Shown here: positions 44,890 to 52,779 of the stretch, in pieces
How positions within the stretch are numbered: the stretch's first letter is position 1
Layout: the number at the start of each line of letters is the position of its first letter
Made by a program: the position numbers and the translations under genes
The notes under the pieces: model-generated
What the model was told of the DNA's origin: nothing
What the model saw: the letters and a program-made list of their open reading frames with translations, nothing else
Database searches by the model: none
Source of the DNA: Neobacillus pocheonensis
Lineage (GTDB): Bacteria > Bacillota > Bacilli > Bacillales > Cytobacillaceae
DNA length: 64,000 nucleotides
NCBI GenBank assembly: GCA_023702235.1
Contig: JAMQCR010000002.1
Location: forward strand, 1,178,001 to 1,242,000
Reading direction: 5' to 3'

Positions 44890-45399
44890 CGCATCTTAAT
44901 GGACGTGAAATGATCAAATACTTATATTAGGAAAATCAATTTTTTCTTCGCTTCTACTTTGAAAAAAAGACTGAAGCTCATCGCAGTATTTATTGTTACT
45001 TTAATAAGAACCAAATAATGCAAAAACAGATATTTAAATTTATGAGTGGCTGAAAAGTCACTCTTTTATTTCAAAGAAAAAATAGTTGCGCGTTTCACCA
45101 TAATGGGAGACGCTTTTTAGTACGGCAAGATTGTGAAGAAATATACTTAAAGTAACAGGCAGGAGTTCAATAAGGAATGGTGGAAATTTGTAGGAAGCAG
45201 GGGGGGTTATGTTAGTCTTAGTGTAAAATTACACTAAGCACATAAATAAAAAGAGGTAGATATATGAGAAAAACATTAATCGGAACCCTATTAGCCTTAA
45301 ATTATCTATAATCTTTTATAGTATTGGAAAAGCTTTAGTGCTTAAAGACAGGTGGCACTTTATATGAGTAATTTTTCATTTACACTAAGGAGGATAACG
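44890..45399. other. Intergenic with repeat, palindrome and a truncated ORF
   Basis: Contains a repeat copy (45129-45170), a perfect hairpin CTTAGTGTA-AAAT-TACACTAAG (45217-45238), and ATG at 45264 after AAGAGGT encoding only MRKTLIGTLLALNYL before a stop, like the start of an exported protein. A weak hairpin with T's lies at ~45090-45118. Confidence 0.5.
45129..45170 (+). repeat. Dispersed repeat, variant copy
   Basis: GATTGTGAAGAAATATACTT then AAAGTAACAGGCAGGAGTTC: the AAGTAAC...GGCAG variant of the core. Confidence 0.65.
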
Positions 45400-45912
45400 A
45401 TGGGAATTTTAAGTGGGAACCCCAAGGAAGAGCCTTTACACTACGGAGAAGTCTTTGATATATGGGCATCTCAATTAGTGGGAAATAGTCTGATTTCGGG
45501 TTATCAAACAATGTTGAACCATGCAGGTGATGAAGATTTAAAAAAGTTATTAGCAGAAGCAATTGAAACATGCCAACAAGAAAAAAAACAGATTGAAGAA
45601 CTATTAAAAGAAAACGGAGTCGGCTTACCACCTACTGCTCCAGAGCCTCCAGATGCATGTTTGGAAGATATTCCAGTAGGTGCAAGAATCCCAGATCCAG
45701 CTATTGCTGCTACACTTTCTGCTGATATTGCCGCTGGATTAGTAACTTGCAGCCAAGTAATCGGTAAATCCATCAGGGAAGACGTAGCCATGATGTATGG
45801 TCAATTCCATAACCAAAAGGCAGTCCTTGGGGCAAAAGTGCTTCGTTTAAATAAAGAAAAAAGATGGCTCATCCCTCCTCCTCTGCATCTAAATAAACAT
45901 GGTGATTGTTAA
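45400..45912 (+). CDS. DUF3231 family protein (ferritin-like fold)
   Basis: 170 residues from the ATG at 45400 (GGAGG upstream; the frame extends to 45352 but that start is unsupported). MGILSGNPKEEPLHYGEVFD, then ETCQQEKKQIEELLKENGVG and PDACLEDIPVGARIPDPAIA are typical of DUF3231 proteins of spore formers, helical bundles of unknown function. Usually ~165 residues or a double-length form, so this is a complete single-domain version. A strong terminator follows. Confidence 0.85.
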   Translation: MGILSGNPKEEPLHYGEVFDIWASQLVGNSLISGYQTMLNHAGDEDLKKLLAEAIETCQQEKKQIEELLKENGVGLPPTAPEPPDACLEDIPVGARIPDPAIAATLSADIAAGLVTCSQVIGKSIREDVAMMYGQFHNQKAVLGAKVLRLNKEKRWLIPPPLHLNKHGDC

Positions 45913-45917
45913 TTTAG

Positions 45918-45946
45918 GACACGGTTATTTCTAACCGTGTCTTTTT
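45918..45946 (+). terminator. Terminator of the DUF3231 gene
   Basis: GACACGGTTA-TTTC-TAACCGTGTC then TTTTT. Confidence 0.9.
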
Positions 45947-46164
45947 ATAATTTAATTTAGTTCAAATGTTAGAAAACGAAAAAATATTGTTCGAAATATG
46001 TGATGAGAAGGGGCTTAATAAACTCCCATGATAATAAAAACTGAAAAAGGGCATGAAAAAATAGAACCAGAAAAACCAGTTTTTAAAAAAAGGCTAAGCC
46101 TCTTGAAGGATCGTATATAAGATTGGCTGGTAAATCGACTTGTGAAACCTTTCTACTTAAAATG

Positions 46165-46375
46165 AAATCAGTTAAAGCTGGCGCAACAACCAGAAAAAGG
46201 ATTAATCTCCCATGAGTGCTACCCTAAAGGGTGCGACAGGCGGTGGTACACCGTGGTCGTTGGAGTCAGACTAACGGATGGGCTCAAAGGCACCATAGTT
46301 CAAAGACCTTCTTCGCCAGCATTAAAATTTTCATTCTCTGCGGTGCAGCGCTGATTTTGCGCTGCATGGATGCCT
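46165..46375 (-). mobile_element. Solo bridge-RNA-containing remnant of an element 2-type IS110
   Basis: From 46177 to 46375 the sequence follows 8190-8409 closely (shared blocks ACCAGAAAAAGGATTAATCT, CACCGTGGTCGTTGGAGTCA, GACTAACGGATGGGCTC), including the 5' hairpin and the CCGTTAG guide. The donor segment reads ATGGGAG instead of ATGGTAG. No transposase is present. The right flank is CTAACGGGGGC; the left flank (GTGAAACCTTTCTACTTAAA) resembles the left half of the repeat, so it sits in the usual target. Confidence 0.7.
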
Positions 46376-46460
46376 AACGGGGGCTGAGCTCAATATATTC
46401 GGCTGCACCGGCAGCCATTTTTTCTTCTGCAACTAAAGTGGCAGTTATCTACAGTATGCT
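46374..46460 (+). repeat. Dispersed repeat right half with terminator
   Basis: CTAACGGGGGCTGAGCTCAA, then GGCTGC-ACCG-GCAGCC with T's (46401-46424), then CAACTAAAGTGGCAGTTA, the second block of the repeat. Confidence 0.7.
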
Positions 46461-47045
46461 TTTTTACCGTATTTAACGTATGTAATGATACAAAAATGCC
46501 AGAATTCTAACTTTGTGGAAACATTATATACAGTTATTTTTTATAGTATTCAACGTATTCAAAGGTATGGGAAAATGGACTTGGTTATAGGAGAAAGAAA
46601 CAACCTTGAAGTATAGTGTGGAAGTGTACTTCTTCCAGACTAAACTTCAAGGACAGCAAGCGAAAGCGCGGTAGGTGTGATAGATAGGCTCGTTGCCTGA
46701 TGGGAAAACGCTACAGCCTTCAGGATCAATCAATTATACCCACAGGGGGCTCAAGTCAATCCCTTAATACGTGTATCTATGACTACATGTAATCAACGAT
46801 AAAAGGTGCATTCTTTCAACTTTTTTGAGCTGATACTGTAGATAAGTGGCAGATTAGTTGAATAAAGAATTGATCAAAGGAGAAGGGGAATTTTTCCTCT
46901 TTCCAATTGAATTAATAGAGTAGTGACATTATTCATGGAATTTAAATAACAAATAAATTAAAATGAATTTTAGTTATTCAGCTAAGGTTGTTTCATTAAA
47001 AACACATATTTTAATTATTCAAAAGACGTATAGGGGGATAGAACG
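46461..47045. other. Noncoding stretch with a structured-looking segment
   Basis: No gene. The GC-richer segment 46600-46760 holds CTTGAAGTATAGTGT...AAACTTCAAG and AGGCTCGTTGCCTGATGGGA-type blocks without coding potential, unlike the surrounding AT-rich DNA. It could be an RNA gene or another IS110-type guide region. No known RNA family recognised. Confidence 0.35.
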
Positions 47046-47411
47046 GTGAAAAAAAATGACTTACCTATTATATATTCATGCTCTGGATGTTCATCAGCCG
47101 CACAAACTGCTAACATGATTGCTATAAAAATGGATCGAGAAAAATTAGCTGAAATGTCCTGTATTGCTGGTGTTGGGGGTGATGTCAAACCACTTGTCAG
47201 AACAGCAAAATCAGGAAGAGATATCATTGCAATTGATGGTTGTCCCTTATCCTGTTGCAAAAGTTCTTTAGCTAGACATGAAGTTCAGCCCAAACATCAT
47301 TTTGTACTTTCTGACTTTGATGTACCAAAGATAAATGGAAAAGACCCTGACACTAACCTTTATATAAGTGCATATAAACGTATTTTGGAACTCATTAATA
47401 ATCATTCTTAA
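47046..47411 (+). CDS. DGC-domain putative zinc-binding protein
   Basis: 121 residues; GTG start after ATAGGGGGATAG. IIYSCSGCSSAAQTANMIAI, then KLAEMSCIAGVGGDVKPLVR, then GRDIIAIDGCPLSCCKSSL: the DGC motif and the six conserved Cys (CSGC, SC, DGC..CC) define the DGC family, named putative zinc-binding. Members often sit in sulfur or metal operons. Upstream GTATAGGGGGAT resembles half of the CstR-type operators found at 57.9-61 kb, which might link it to persulfide control; this is inference. Confidence 0.85.
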   Translation: MKKNDLPIIYSCSGCSSAAQTANMIAIKMDREKLAEMSCIAGVGGDVKPLVRTAKSGRDIIAIDGCPLSCCKSSLARHEVQPKHHFVLSDFDVPKINGKDPDTNLYISAYKRILELINNHS

Positions 47412-47540
47412 TCGTTGATTTTATTTCTGAACAACATTATGGGGGCAAGAAAGAACAGCATCGCTATTTAGCCATTTTAGTAGGATTTTTTTTAGCTATC
47501 CTTTTTATTACTGTGCTCCTTTTTCTGTTTCAAAAGCAAT

Positions 47541-47590
47541 CTTGTGAAAAGATGAACTTAAACTAACTGGGTGCGATACTTTAATAACAA
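47541..47590 (+). repeat. Dispersed repeat, uninterrupted core
   Basis: TCTTGTGAAAAGATGAACTT then AAACTAACTGGGTGCGATAC: the uninterrupted form of the site that IS110 element 2 splits. Confidence 0.75.
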
Positions 47591-47726
47591 GTGCCGGCTT
47601 ATTATTTACTGGCTGGTTAGTTGATTAAGTGATAGTTATCCTATTTTCTATAAACAGGCATATCCATTATTATCAGAAATAAAATTTACAAGTAGAATTT
47701 ATTATTTATTAGGAAAGGGTGGAAGA

Positions 47727-48068
47727 ATGAAACTCAATCACCTTAATCTAACTGTTACGGATGTCTCATCTGCTCGGAATTTTTTAGAGAAATATTTCGG
47801 TCTAACGTGTGGAGCAAGCCGTGGGAACGGATTTGCTGTAATGTTTGATGACGATGGTTTCGTCTTAACTTTAATGAGGGGGAGCGAAGTTCATTATCCA
47901 AATACGTTTCACATTGGATTCCCCCAGGAAAGTAAAGAAAAAGTGGACAAAATAAATCAACGTTTGAAAGAGGATGGATTTAATGTACCGCCTCCTCAGC
48001 AGTTGCATGGTTATACATTTTATGTTGAGGCACCTGGAGGCATTACAATAGAAGTGCTTTGTCAATAG
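47727..48068 (+). CDS. VOC-family (glyoxalase/bleomycin resistance-like) protein
   Basis: 113 residues; GAAAGGGTGG precedes the ATG. MKLNHLNLTVTDVSSARNFL...EKYFGLTCG and the C-terminal YTFYVEAPGGITIEVLCQ are the two beta-alpha-beta halves of a vicinal oxygen chelate domain, with His5 and Glu109 as likely metal ligands plus H62-region residues (FHIGF). Such small stand-alone VOC proteins include lyases, dioxygenases and resistance binders; the substrate cannot be told. Confidence 0.85.
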   Translation: MKLNHLNLTVTDVSSARNFLEKYFGLTCGASRGNGFAVMFDDDGFVLTLMRGSEVHYPNTFHIGFPQESKEKVDKINQRLKEDGFNVPPPQQLHGYTFYVEAPGGITIEVLCQ

Positions 48069-48213
48069 AAAGGGAATTATCAGAGAATTGAAGGAATAAG
48101 TAATGAAAGAATTAAAAGTAATTTCATCAAGTTAATTATTTATTTTCGAATCTTTCGCTATTTCTGTTGGACTTTTCTTATGCTTTTTTGGTAGATATTA
48201 AAGATTAATCTTT

Positions 48214-48245
48214 TGTTAACGGTGCTTGAGATGAACAAAGGGCAG
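48214..48245 (+). repeat. Dispersed repeat, partial copy
   Basis: TGTTAACGGTGCTTGAGATG then AACAAAGGGCAG, a degraded right half followed by the terminator at 48265. Confidence 0.5.
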
Positions 48246-48264
48246 GTTAATTTAATAACACATT

Positions 48265-48294
48265 AAAAAACCGTTCTGAAAAGACGGTTTTTTT
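48265..48294. terminator. Hairpin terminator
   Basis: AAAACCGT-TCTGAAAAG-ACGGTTTT with A and T tails on either side. Confidence 0.8.
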
Positions 48295-48332
48295 CTTTAT
48301 TTTAATAAGCTACCAGTATACAATTATTTCGT

Positions 48333-48845
48333 TTAATCCAATGGCACTTTAAAATAATAAACATAAAAGAAAACAAAAAATATAGAGAGTATCCATGTTA
48401 ATAGCGGACATTTATAGTGAAGAATAAGCATGAAAAAAGTATTTATATTAAAAATGATACTCCAGCCAAAAGACCAACCATTATGATAAGTAATATCTCC
48501 AACTTTAACCATAATAAATTCAGCAAGTGAAAACAAAAAAACAAATAGGATTTGCCAACTTAACTTTTTTTTCAAAGTTCCATTTGGGTATCTTCCGAGG
48601 AAAATTCAAATAACGGAGGGATACAAAATTAGACTTATACAAATAGAAATCAATGTATGATTGACAAGAAAGGGAACAGATCTATCATATTCAAACTTCT
48701 ACATAGGATAGTTGTAACATAATAATCCGGAAATCGCACTGATGTACATCATATAAAGGATGGTAGCTTGGTACTTTTGCCAATTTCTCCAATCACCCCA
48801 CTTCCAAGCAGCGAATCCCCATAGTAACCACATAAATAACCGCAT
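48333..48845 (-). pseudogene. CBO0543-family membrane protein, decayed
   Basis: ATG at 48845 (GAGGTG upstream) gives MRLFMWLLWGFAAWKWGDWR...SAISGLLCYNYPM, then a TAG where relatives have Trp, KFEYDRSVPFLSIIH, a frameshift, LISICISLILYPSVI, TGA (again for Trp), IFLGRYPNGTLKKKLSWQIL and on to the end at 48333. Multiple Trp-rich membrane helices and the ending (HYKCPLLTWILSIFFVF) fit the CBO0543 family of spore formers. Two nonsense codons and a frameshift mean true decay. Confidence 0.6.
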
Positions 48846-48925
48846 AGAACACCTCAACGTTTATCCATTGTATCATTACTATTCCACCTGGAAAAAATTT
48901 TACTTATGTAAAAATAATTAATCCT

Positions 48926-48970
48926 TATTAAACGGGGGCGATGCTTAAGTAACGAAGGAATCGCTTTTTC
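48926..48970 (+). repeat. Dispersed repeat, partial copy with GCGAT hairpin
   Basis: TTATTAAACGGGGGCGATGC then ATCGCTTTTTCTT; GCGAT...ATCGC forms the hairpin (48938-48964), as in the copy at 15861. Confidence 0.6.
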
Positions 48971-48978
48971 TTATTTAA

Positions 48979-49041
48979 CTACCATGGGAGAACGAGTTAA
49001 AATCCCATCCTTTGTGGTGCAGCTCTGCTGCATGGATGGCT
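48979..49041. mobile_element. 63-bp miniature derivative of IS110 element 2
   Basis: CTACCATGGGAGAACGAG is the transposase-side end and TTTGTGGTGCAGC-TCT-GCTGCATGGATGG the bridge-RNA-side end with its hairpin, flanked by TATTTAA|CT and CT|AACGGGCAG. Only the two ends remain, at the usual target. Confidence 0.55.
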
Positions 49042-49149
49042 AACGGGCAGTTTAGTGAAAAAAGGAGATGAACCCTTTTTAATATACTTTAAATTCATAG
49101 CATCAATTTAAAAGCGTTTTTCATTAAAAAATCCTGTACCCAAAGAAAA

Positions 49150-49638
49150 TTAATTTTTTGGAATAGGACTGTTATTTGCTTTTCGGACTATAGCGATGAA
49201 AGCACGAGAAATAAGAAAAGTTATACTTAAAGTCCAGAAGCTAGTTAAGGAATTCCACCCCTTTTTAAATTTAAGTAAAGACGTTTTCTTTTCTAAGAAG
49301 TGTTCTGTTACAGCCATTGGAATACTAAAATAGAATGTTTTAACAAATATACCTAAAATATTGGATTTCTTAGTAACTTGGTTATAGTAAACACAAGTTA
49401 TAGGATAAAGTAAATAATCAAAAATAAAGCTAAAATCAAATGATTTAAATAATTTTATTGGATATTTGATATATCCCTTTTTCACAACTAAATTATCTAT
49501 AATTGAAGATAAAAATCCTTTAAAAAGAAAGATAAGTAACCAATCTTTTGCGGGTGGTTTTCTAATCAAATTTATGAATGAGATTATTCCAAAAATTAAT
49601 AAAGCCCTTAATATATTTTTCTCTAATGTGTGTTTCAT
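49150..49638 (-). CDS. CBO0543-family membrane protein
   Basis: 162 residues with four or five hydrophobic segments (NILRALLIFGIISFINLIRK, WLLIFLFKGFLSSIIDNLVV, FIFDYLLYPITCVYYNQVTK, SFWTLSITFLISRAFIAIVR). The pattern RKPPAKDWLLIFL...YPIKLF...LLYP...Y.KSIPMAVTEH...KFKKGW matches the CBO0543 family found in spore formers, integral membrane proteins of unknown role. GAGGTGAAGTT lies before the ATG. It is a paralogue of the gene at 50028, in the opposite direction. Confidence 0.7.
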   Translation of the reverse strand: MKHTLEKNILRALLIFGIISFINLIRKPPAKDWLLIFLFKGFLSSIIDNLVVKKGYIKYPIKLFKSFDFSFIFDYLLYPITCVYYNQVTKKSNILGIFVKTFYFSIPMAVTEHFLEKKTSLLKFKKGWNSLTSFWTLSITFLISRAFIAIVRKANNSPIPKN

Positions 49639-49770
49639 AACTTCACCTCATAGGTAAGTATGCCCAATTCGATGGAGGAAATATTTAAGATAAAAGTGTT
49701 AATTGAAGTGCTATTCAGAGATGTAAACACAGATTTTTTATTGTTTAACAATATAGTAACTGGTGCTTGT

Positions 49771-49860
49771 TTAACGAACGGGTGCTTGAGTTCAATATAT
49801 ACGGCTGCTGCGGCAGCCAGTTTTTTTTATTCAACTAAAGGATGCAGGTTATTTAAAAAG
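49771..49860 (+). repeat. Dispersed repeat, nearly complete right part
   Basis: AACGAACGGGTGCTTGAGTT, CAATATATAC, GGCTGC-TGCG-GCAGCC with eight T's, then TTCAACTAAAGGATGCAGGT. Shows core, hairpin and second block in order. Confidence 0.75.
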
Positions 49861-50027
49861 TGTAAGGTTTCGAGCTAATCAATAATGTTCGATTGGCTCT
49901 TACTAGATTTATTCCTCTTTCAATTTTTGAACATAATTATTTTATGAATATTATAAAGAATAATATTCATTTGATTAGGTAATTGTATTATTATCAAATA
50001 TTAATCCTTTGGGAAGGATGAATTTTT

Positions 50028-50498
50028 ATGGAGAAAAAAATGTTAAACGGACTTTTTGTTTTGTGCATTGTTTCTATGCCATTTTTATTCAAAGGACCAA
50101 AAATGAGAGAAAATTTAGTTATTTTCTTCTCAAAAGGAGTTTTGGCAACACTAATAGACGCTTATGTTGTTGGTTCCAAAAGAGTCGAATATCCAGCCCG
50201 TCCTTTTCCTAAAATTTTTAAAACCAACATAATTTATGACATGTTGTTTTTTCCACTATTAAGTGTCATCTGGGTTAAACAATCCTATAATGATAATTTA
50301 GGAAAAATTCTTTTGAAAAGTTTGACATGGAGTATCCCCATGAGTATCGGTCAATGGTATTTTGAAAAAAACTCCAAATTATTCAAATGGAAAAAATGGT
50401 CGCCATTACATACTTTTGGAAGTGTAAGTTTTACTTTATTTACGATAAGAGGGTTTGTTGCACTGTTAAGAAGACTTGATAAACTCAAGAATGCATAG
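50028..50498 (+). CDS. CBO0543-family membrane protein (paralogue)
   Basis: 156 residues; GGGAAGGATG precedes the ATG. Layout as in the gene at 49150: FKGPKMRENLVIFFSKGVLA, ATLIDAYVVGSKRVEYPARP, IIYDMLFFPLLSVIWVKQSY, SIPMSIGQWYFEKNSKLFKW, then a last helix (GSVSFTLFTIRGFVALLRRL). The two are clearly related but diverged. Role unknown. The next gene starts 38 bases after it, so they may be co-transcribed. Confidence 0.7.
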   Translation: MEKKMLNGLFVLCIVSMPFLFKGPKMRENLVIFFSKGVLATLIDAYVVGSKRVEYPARPFPKIFKTNIIYDMLFFPLLSVIWVKQSYNDNLGKILLKSLTWSIPMSIGQWYFEKNSKLFKWKKWSPLHTFGSVSFTLFTIRGFVALLRRLDKLKNA

Positions 50499-50536
50499 GT
50501 AAAGCAATATATATACAAATGATAAAGGTTGATAAT

Positions 50537-51013
50537 ATGAAGAAAACGAATAAGTTAGAAGCAATTCTTTGGAGTGTTGCTTTTCCTGGTTTTGGTCAAC
50601 TTTTAAATGGTCACCATTTAAAAGGAATCATTTTTATCCTTTTAGAATTCACCATTAATGTAATGAGTTCATTTAACAAAGCTATCATGTTTAGTTTTCT
50701 TGGGAAGATAACGGAGGCTGCTAGAGTGGTTGATTACCAATGGCTTATGTTTTATCCTTGTGTTTATATGTATGCAATGTACGATGCTTATAAATTTGCA
50801 GAAGGGGAAAATCCTCGGTTAGCGTTTGTCCCATTTGCTTTTGGAGCCTATTTTGTCACAATAGGTCTTATGTATTCACCAAATATATTTTTCGGTATAT
50901 CATTTGGTCCCATTTGGCTTCCAATTTTGTCTTTGATTCCTGGTTTATCATTTGGATTTATTATTCGTTATCTTTTGATAAAACTCACTTCTAGCCCCCA
51001 TTATAGCGGATGA
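50537..51013 (+). CDS. Multi-span membrane protein with a TM2-like start
   Basis: 158 residues from the ATG at 50537 (AAAGGTTGATA upstream); an ATG at 50519 has no ribosome site. EAILWSVAFPGFGQLLNGHH then LKGIIFILLEFTINV is the PGxGQxxNGxxxKG motif typical of TM2-type and related small membrane proteins of Bacillus. Three further helices follow (YAMYDAYKFAEG, FVPFAFGAYFVTIGLMYSPN, PILSLIPGLSFGFIIRYLLI). Function unknown. Probably in one unit with the CBO0543 gene before it. Confidence 0.65.
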   Translation: MKKTNKLEAILWSVAFPGFGQLLNGHHLKGIIFILLEFTINVMSSFNKAIMFSFLGKITEAARVVDYQWLMFYPCVYMYAMYDAYKFAEGENPRLAFVPFAFGAYFVTIGLMYSPNIFFGISFGPIWLPILSLIPGLSFGFIIRYLLIKLTSSPHYSG

Positions 51014-51561
51014 CCTTCCTAAGAAGACATTAGCATGAACAGAGCTATTTATTTTAGATTTGTATTATTCAAACAGATTATTAAACCTCTTCAAGGAAAT
51101 TTTTGTGCCTTACTGCTTATATTTGATATAATTCAACTGAGAAAATCCAACTATTAAGATGGTTTTTAGAAAATATTATGCTATATATTTATGCTCGTTA
51201 AGATAAAGAAAAAAGATGTCGACTTTTCGACAGCCTGAAGATACTTAAACAAGCAGTGCTGCGGCACCATCAAATGAATGAAAATACTAATTTTCAGGAT
51301 AGTTGAACAAGAAAAATGATAATATGTTAGTTGTGTAATCAGATTTACATATTAAAGGAAATGAAAGGTCGCAGTCGTTTCCGACCGCAAATCCAAAAAC
51401 TGGTTCCCCCTTCTCATCCTGATCCAGGGCATAGGAACTGGTTACCGTTACCTGCTGCCCCTCAATTTCCTGAAAGCTCACTGGCAGCAAAAGTAATGAA
51501 TCAACTAAAGGAACTTTTATAAGTGCAAAACCAGATAAAATTGTAGCAAGGAATAAGAAAA
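51014..51561. other. Mostly noncoding; conflicting weak frames
   Basis: Holds the inverted 49-bp repeat (51260-51308). A minus-strand frame 51287-51640 (PVSFQEIEGQQVTVTSSYAL, DQDEKGEPVFGFAVGNDCDL) looks protein-like but has no ribosome site and overlaps the plus-strand remnant below; I cannot decide between them. Confidence 0.35.
51260..51308 (-). repeat. 49-bp repeat, inverted copy of 43050-43098
   Basis: TGCGGCACCATCAAATGAAT, GAAAATACTAATTTTCAGGA, TAGTTGAAC: the reverse complement of the segment at 43050 with one visible mismatch. Confidence 0.75.
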
Positions 51562-51843
51562 TCCGTTGCCCTTGAGGAATTAGCTCTGGCTCACATCGTG
51601 AATGCCGAGGCAGAGAAGCTGCAACTTGTTTTAGGAACATTAACTGCTCCTACTACTACATTCTCTCCTGCAGTGGTTTCATTGACCAATCTTCTTGCTG
51701 TCAACGCGAGTGTTCAAAGAACCCTTCGTGATGTCCTTTGGATTCGACAGCACCAGAGCTGCTCCCAAAAAAGTCTGACGGTTAATCGGTCAGTTTGGCT
51801 GCAGATGGTAGGTAATGTCACTTTGTATTTCTACGCGGTTTGA
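51562..51843 (+). pseudogene. Remnant of a spore-surface-type protein
   Basis: SVALEELALAHIVNAEAEKL then QLVLGTLTAPTTTFSPAVVS, LTNLLAVNASVQRTLRDVL. The ALEELALAHI-NAE-EK-Q-LGTL pattern is a domain I associate with Bacillus spore-surface and collagen-like proteins. No start or ribosome site; upstream Pro-rich frames (LVPPSHPDPGHRNWLPLPAA) may be its broken N-terminus. Confidence 0.45.
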
Positions 51844-51895
51844 AAAAACATTTTTTGTTTAAGCCTTTTAATTTAAATTTGTTTTAAAAGCATTA

Positions 51896-52255
51896 TTATA
51901 CTTTTTTTTCTTCAGCAGCAATTGCATCAGCTCTTGTTTCGTGCACAGTACCAAAAGGATGTTGAACCGGTGCATAAATAGAATAAAGTTTTAAAGGTTG
52001 ATCACCTGTATTAGTAACATTATGCCATTTACCTGCAGGCACAAAGATTCCATAGTCTTCCTCAGCTTTTTCTTCGAATTCCAAATTGTCTTTACTAGTT
52101 CCCATTTGAACAAGCCCTTTACCTTTTTCTATACGCAAAAATTGATCACGATCCGGATGATGGAGCAAAACCATTTGTAACAAATATTGAAGAAGCAACT
52201 GAACAAAACAAAAACTACAGGACAGCATTATGGACAGGAAATCTTTTAATTCCAT
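51896..52255 (-). pseudogene. Cupin-domain gene with an internal inversion
   Basis: The C-terminal ~95 residues (HHPDRDQFLRIEKGKGLVQM...YGIFVPAGKWHNVTNTGDQP, IYAPVQHPFGTVHETRADAI) are a normal single-domain cupin with metal-binding His and Gln/Glu residues. The gene starts well (GGAGGAATTTTTA-ATG, MELKDF), but bases ~52174-52232 read as nonsense on this strand while the plus strand there encodes VTNIEEATEQNKNYRTALWT, exactly the N-terminal cupin sequence expected. So ~60 bases have been flipped inside the gene, with some loss at the junction. Confidence 0.7.
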
Positions 52256-52359
52256 TAAAAATTCCTCCTTTTGTTATTTATCAATAAGATATTTATTTAT
52301 AGATTTGCTCTTCCATAATTATTTATCCGTACTAATATATAAAAAATTCCTTTGAAAAT

Positions 52360-52730
52360 TAATGTGCAGATAGTAAACGGGCAAGTACAAATGCTACAAC
52401 GGCTGCTAATCCCCCGACTAACATGGCTTGGAATGCACTTTTCCATGGAGCAGTACCAGTAAATCTCCTCTTATGTATCCGAATATCAAACGAACAATCA
52501 ATGTCATGATGATGGATTTTTTTAAAGCAAGTATATGATGGGAAATGAAGAGGTTGGGAAGTAAAGGGATAAGTCCTCCTTCAATAGGAAATTGCATTGG
52601 TAATGGCACTTTTTTTTGTCTTGGTTGGTTCTGGTTTTTCTAAACCTAGCTCAAACCTCATCATAAAATCAATCCATTGTTCAGTTTTTTTCCTCAGCGC
52701 ATCTTCCTAGCAAATATCCATTGCCTCCAC
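52360..52730 (-). pseudogene. Decayed duplicate of the VIT1-type transporter gene
   Basis: The minus strand parallels the C-terminal half of the neighbouring VIT gene (coding for EQWIDFMMRFELGLEKPEPT-like, then a broken SYIVGGLIPLFP-like segment, then APWKSAFQAMLVGGLAAVVA-like sequence), but frames change several times and the 5' half is missing. A tandem copy in decay. Confidence 0.6.
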
Positions 52731-52779
52731 ACAAATTGCCCCCAAGGAAGGGATGCATGTATTTATCGTTTACCAACTG

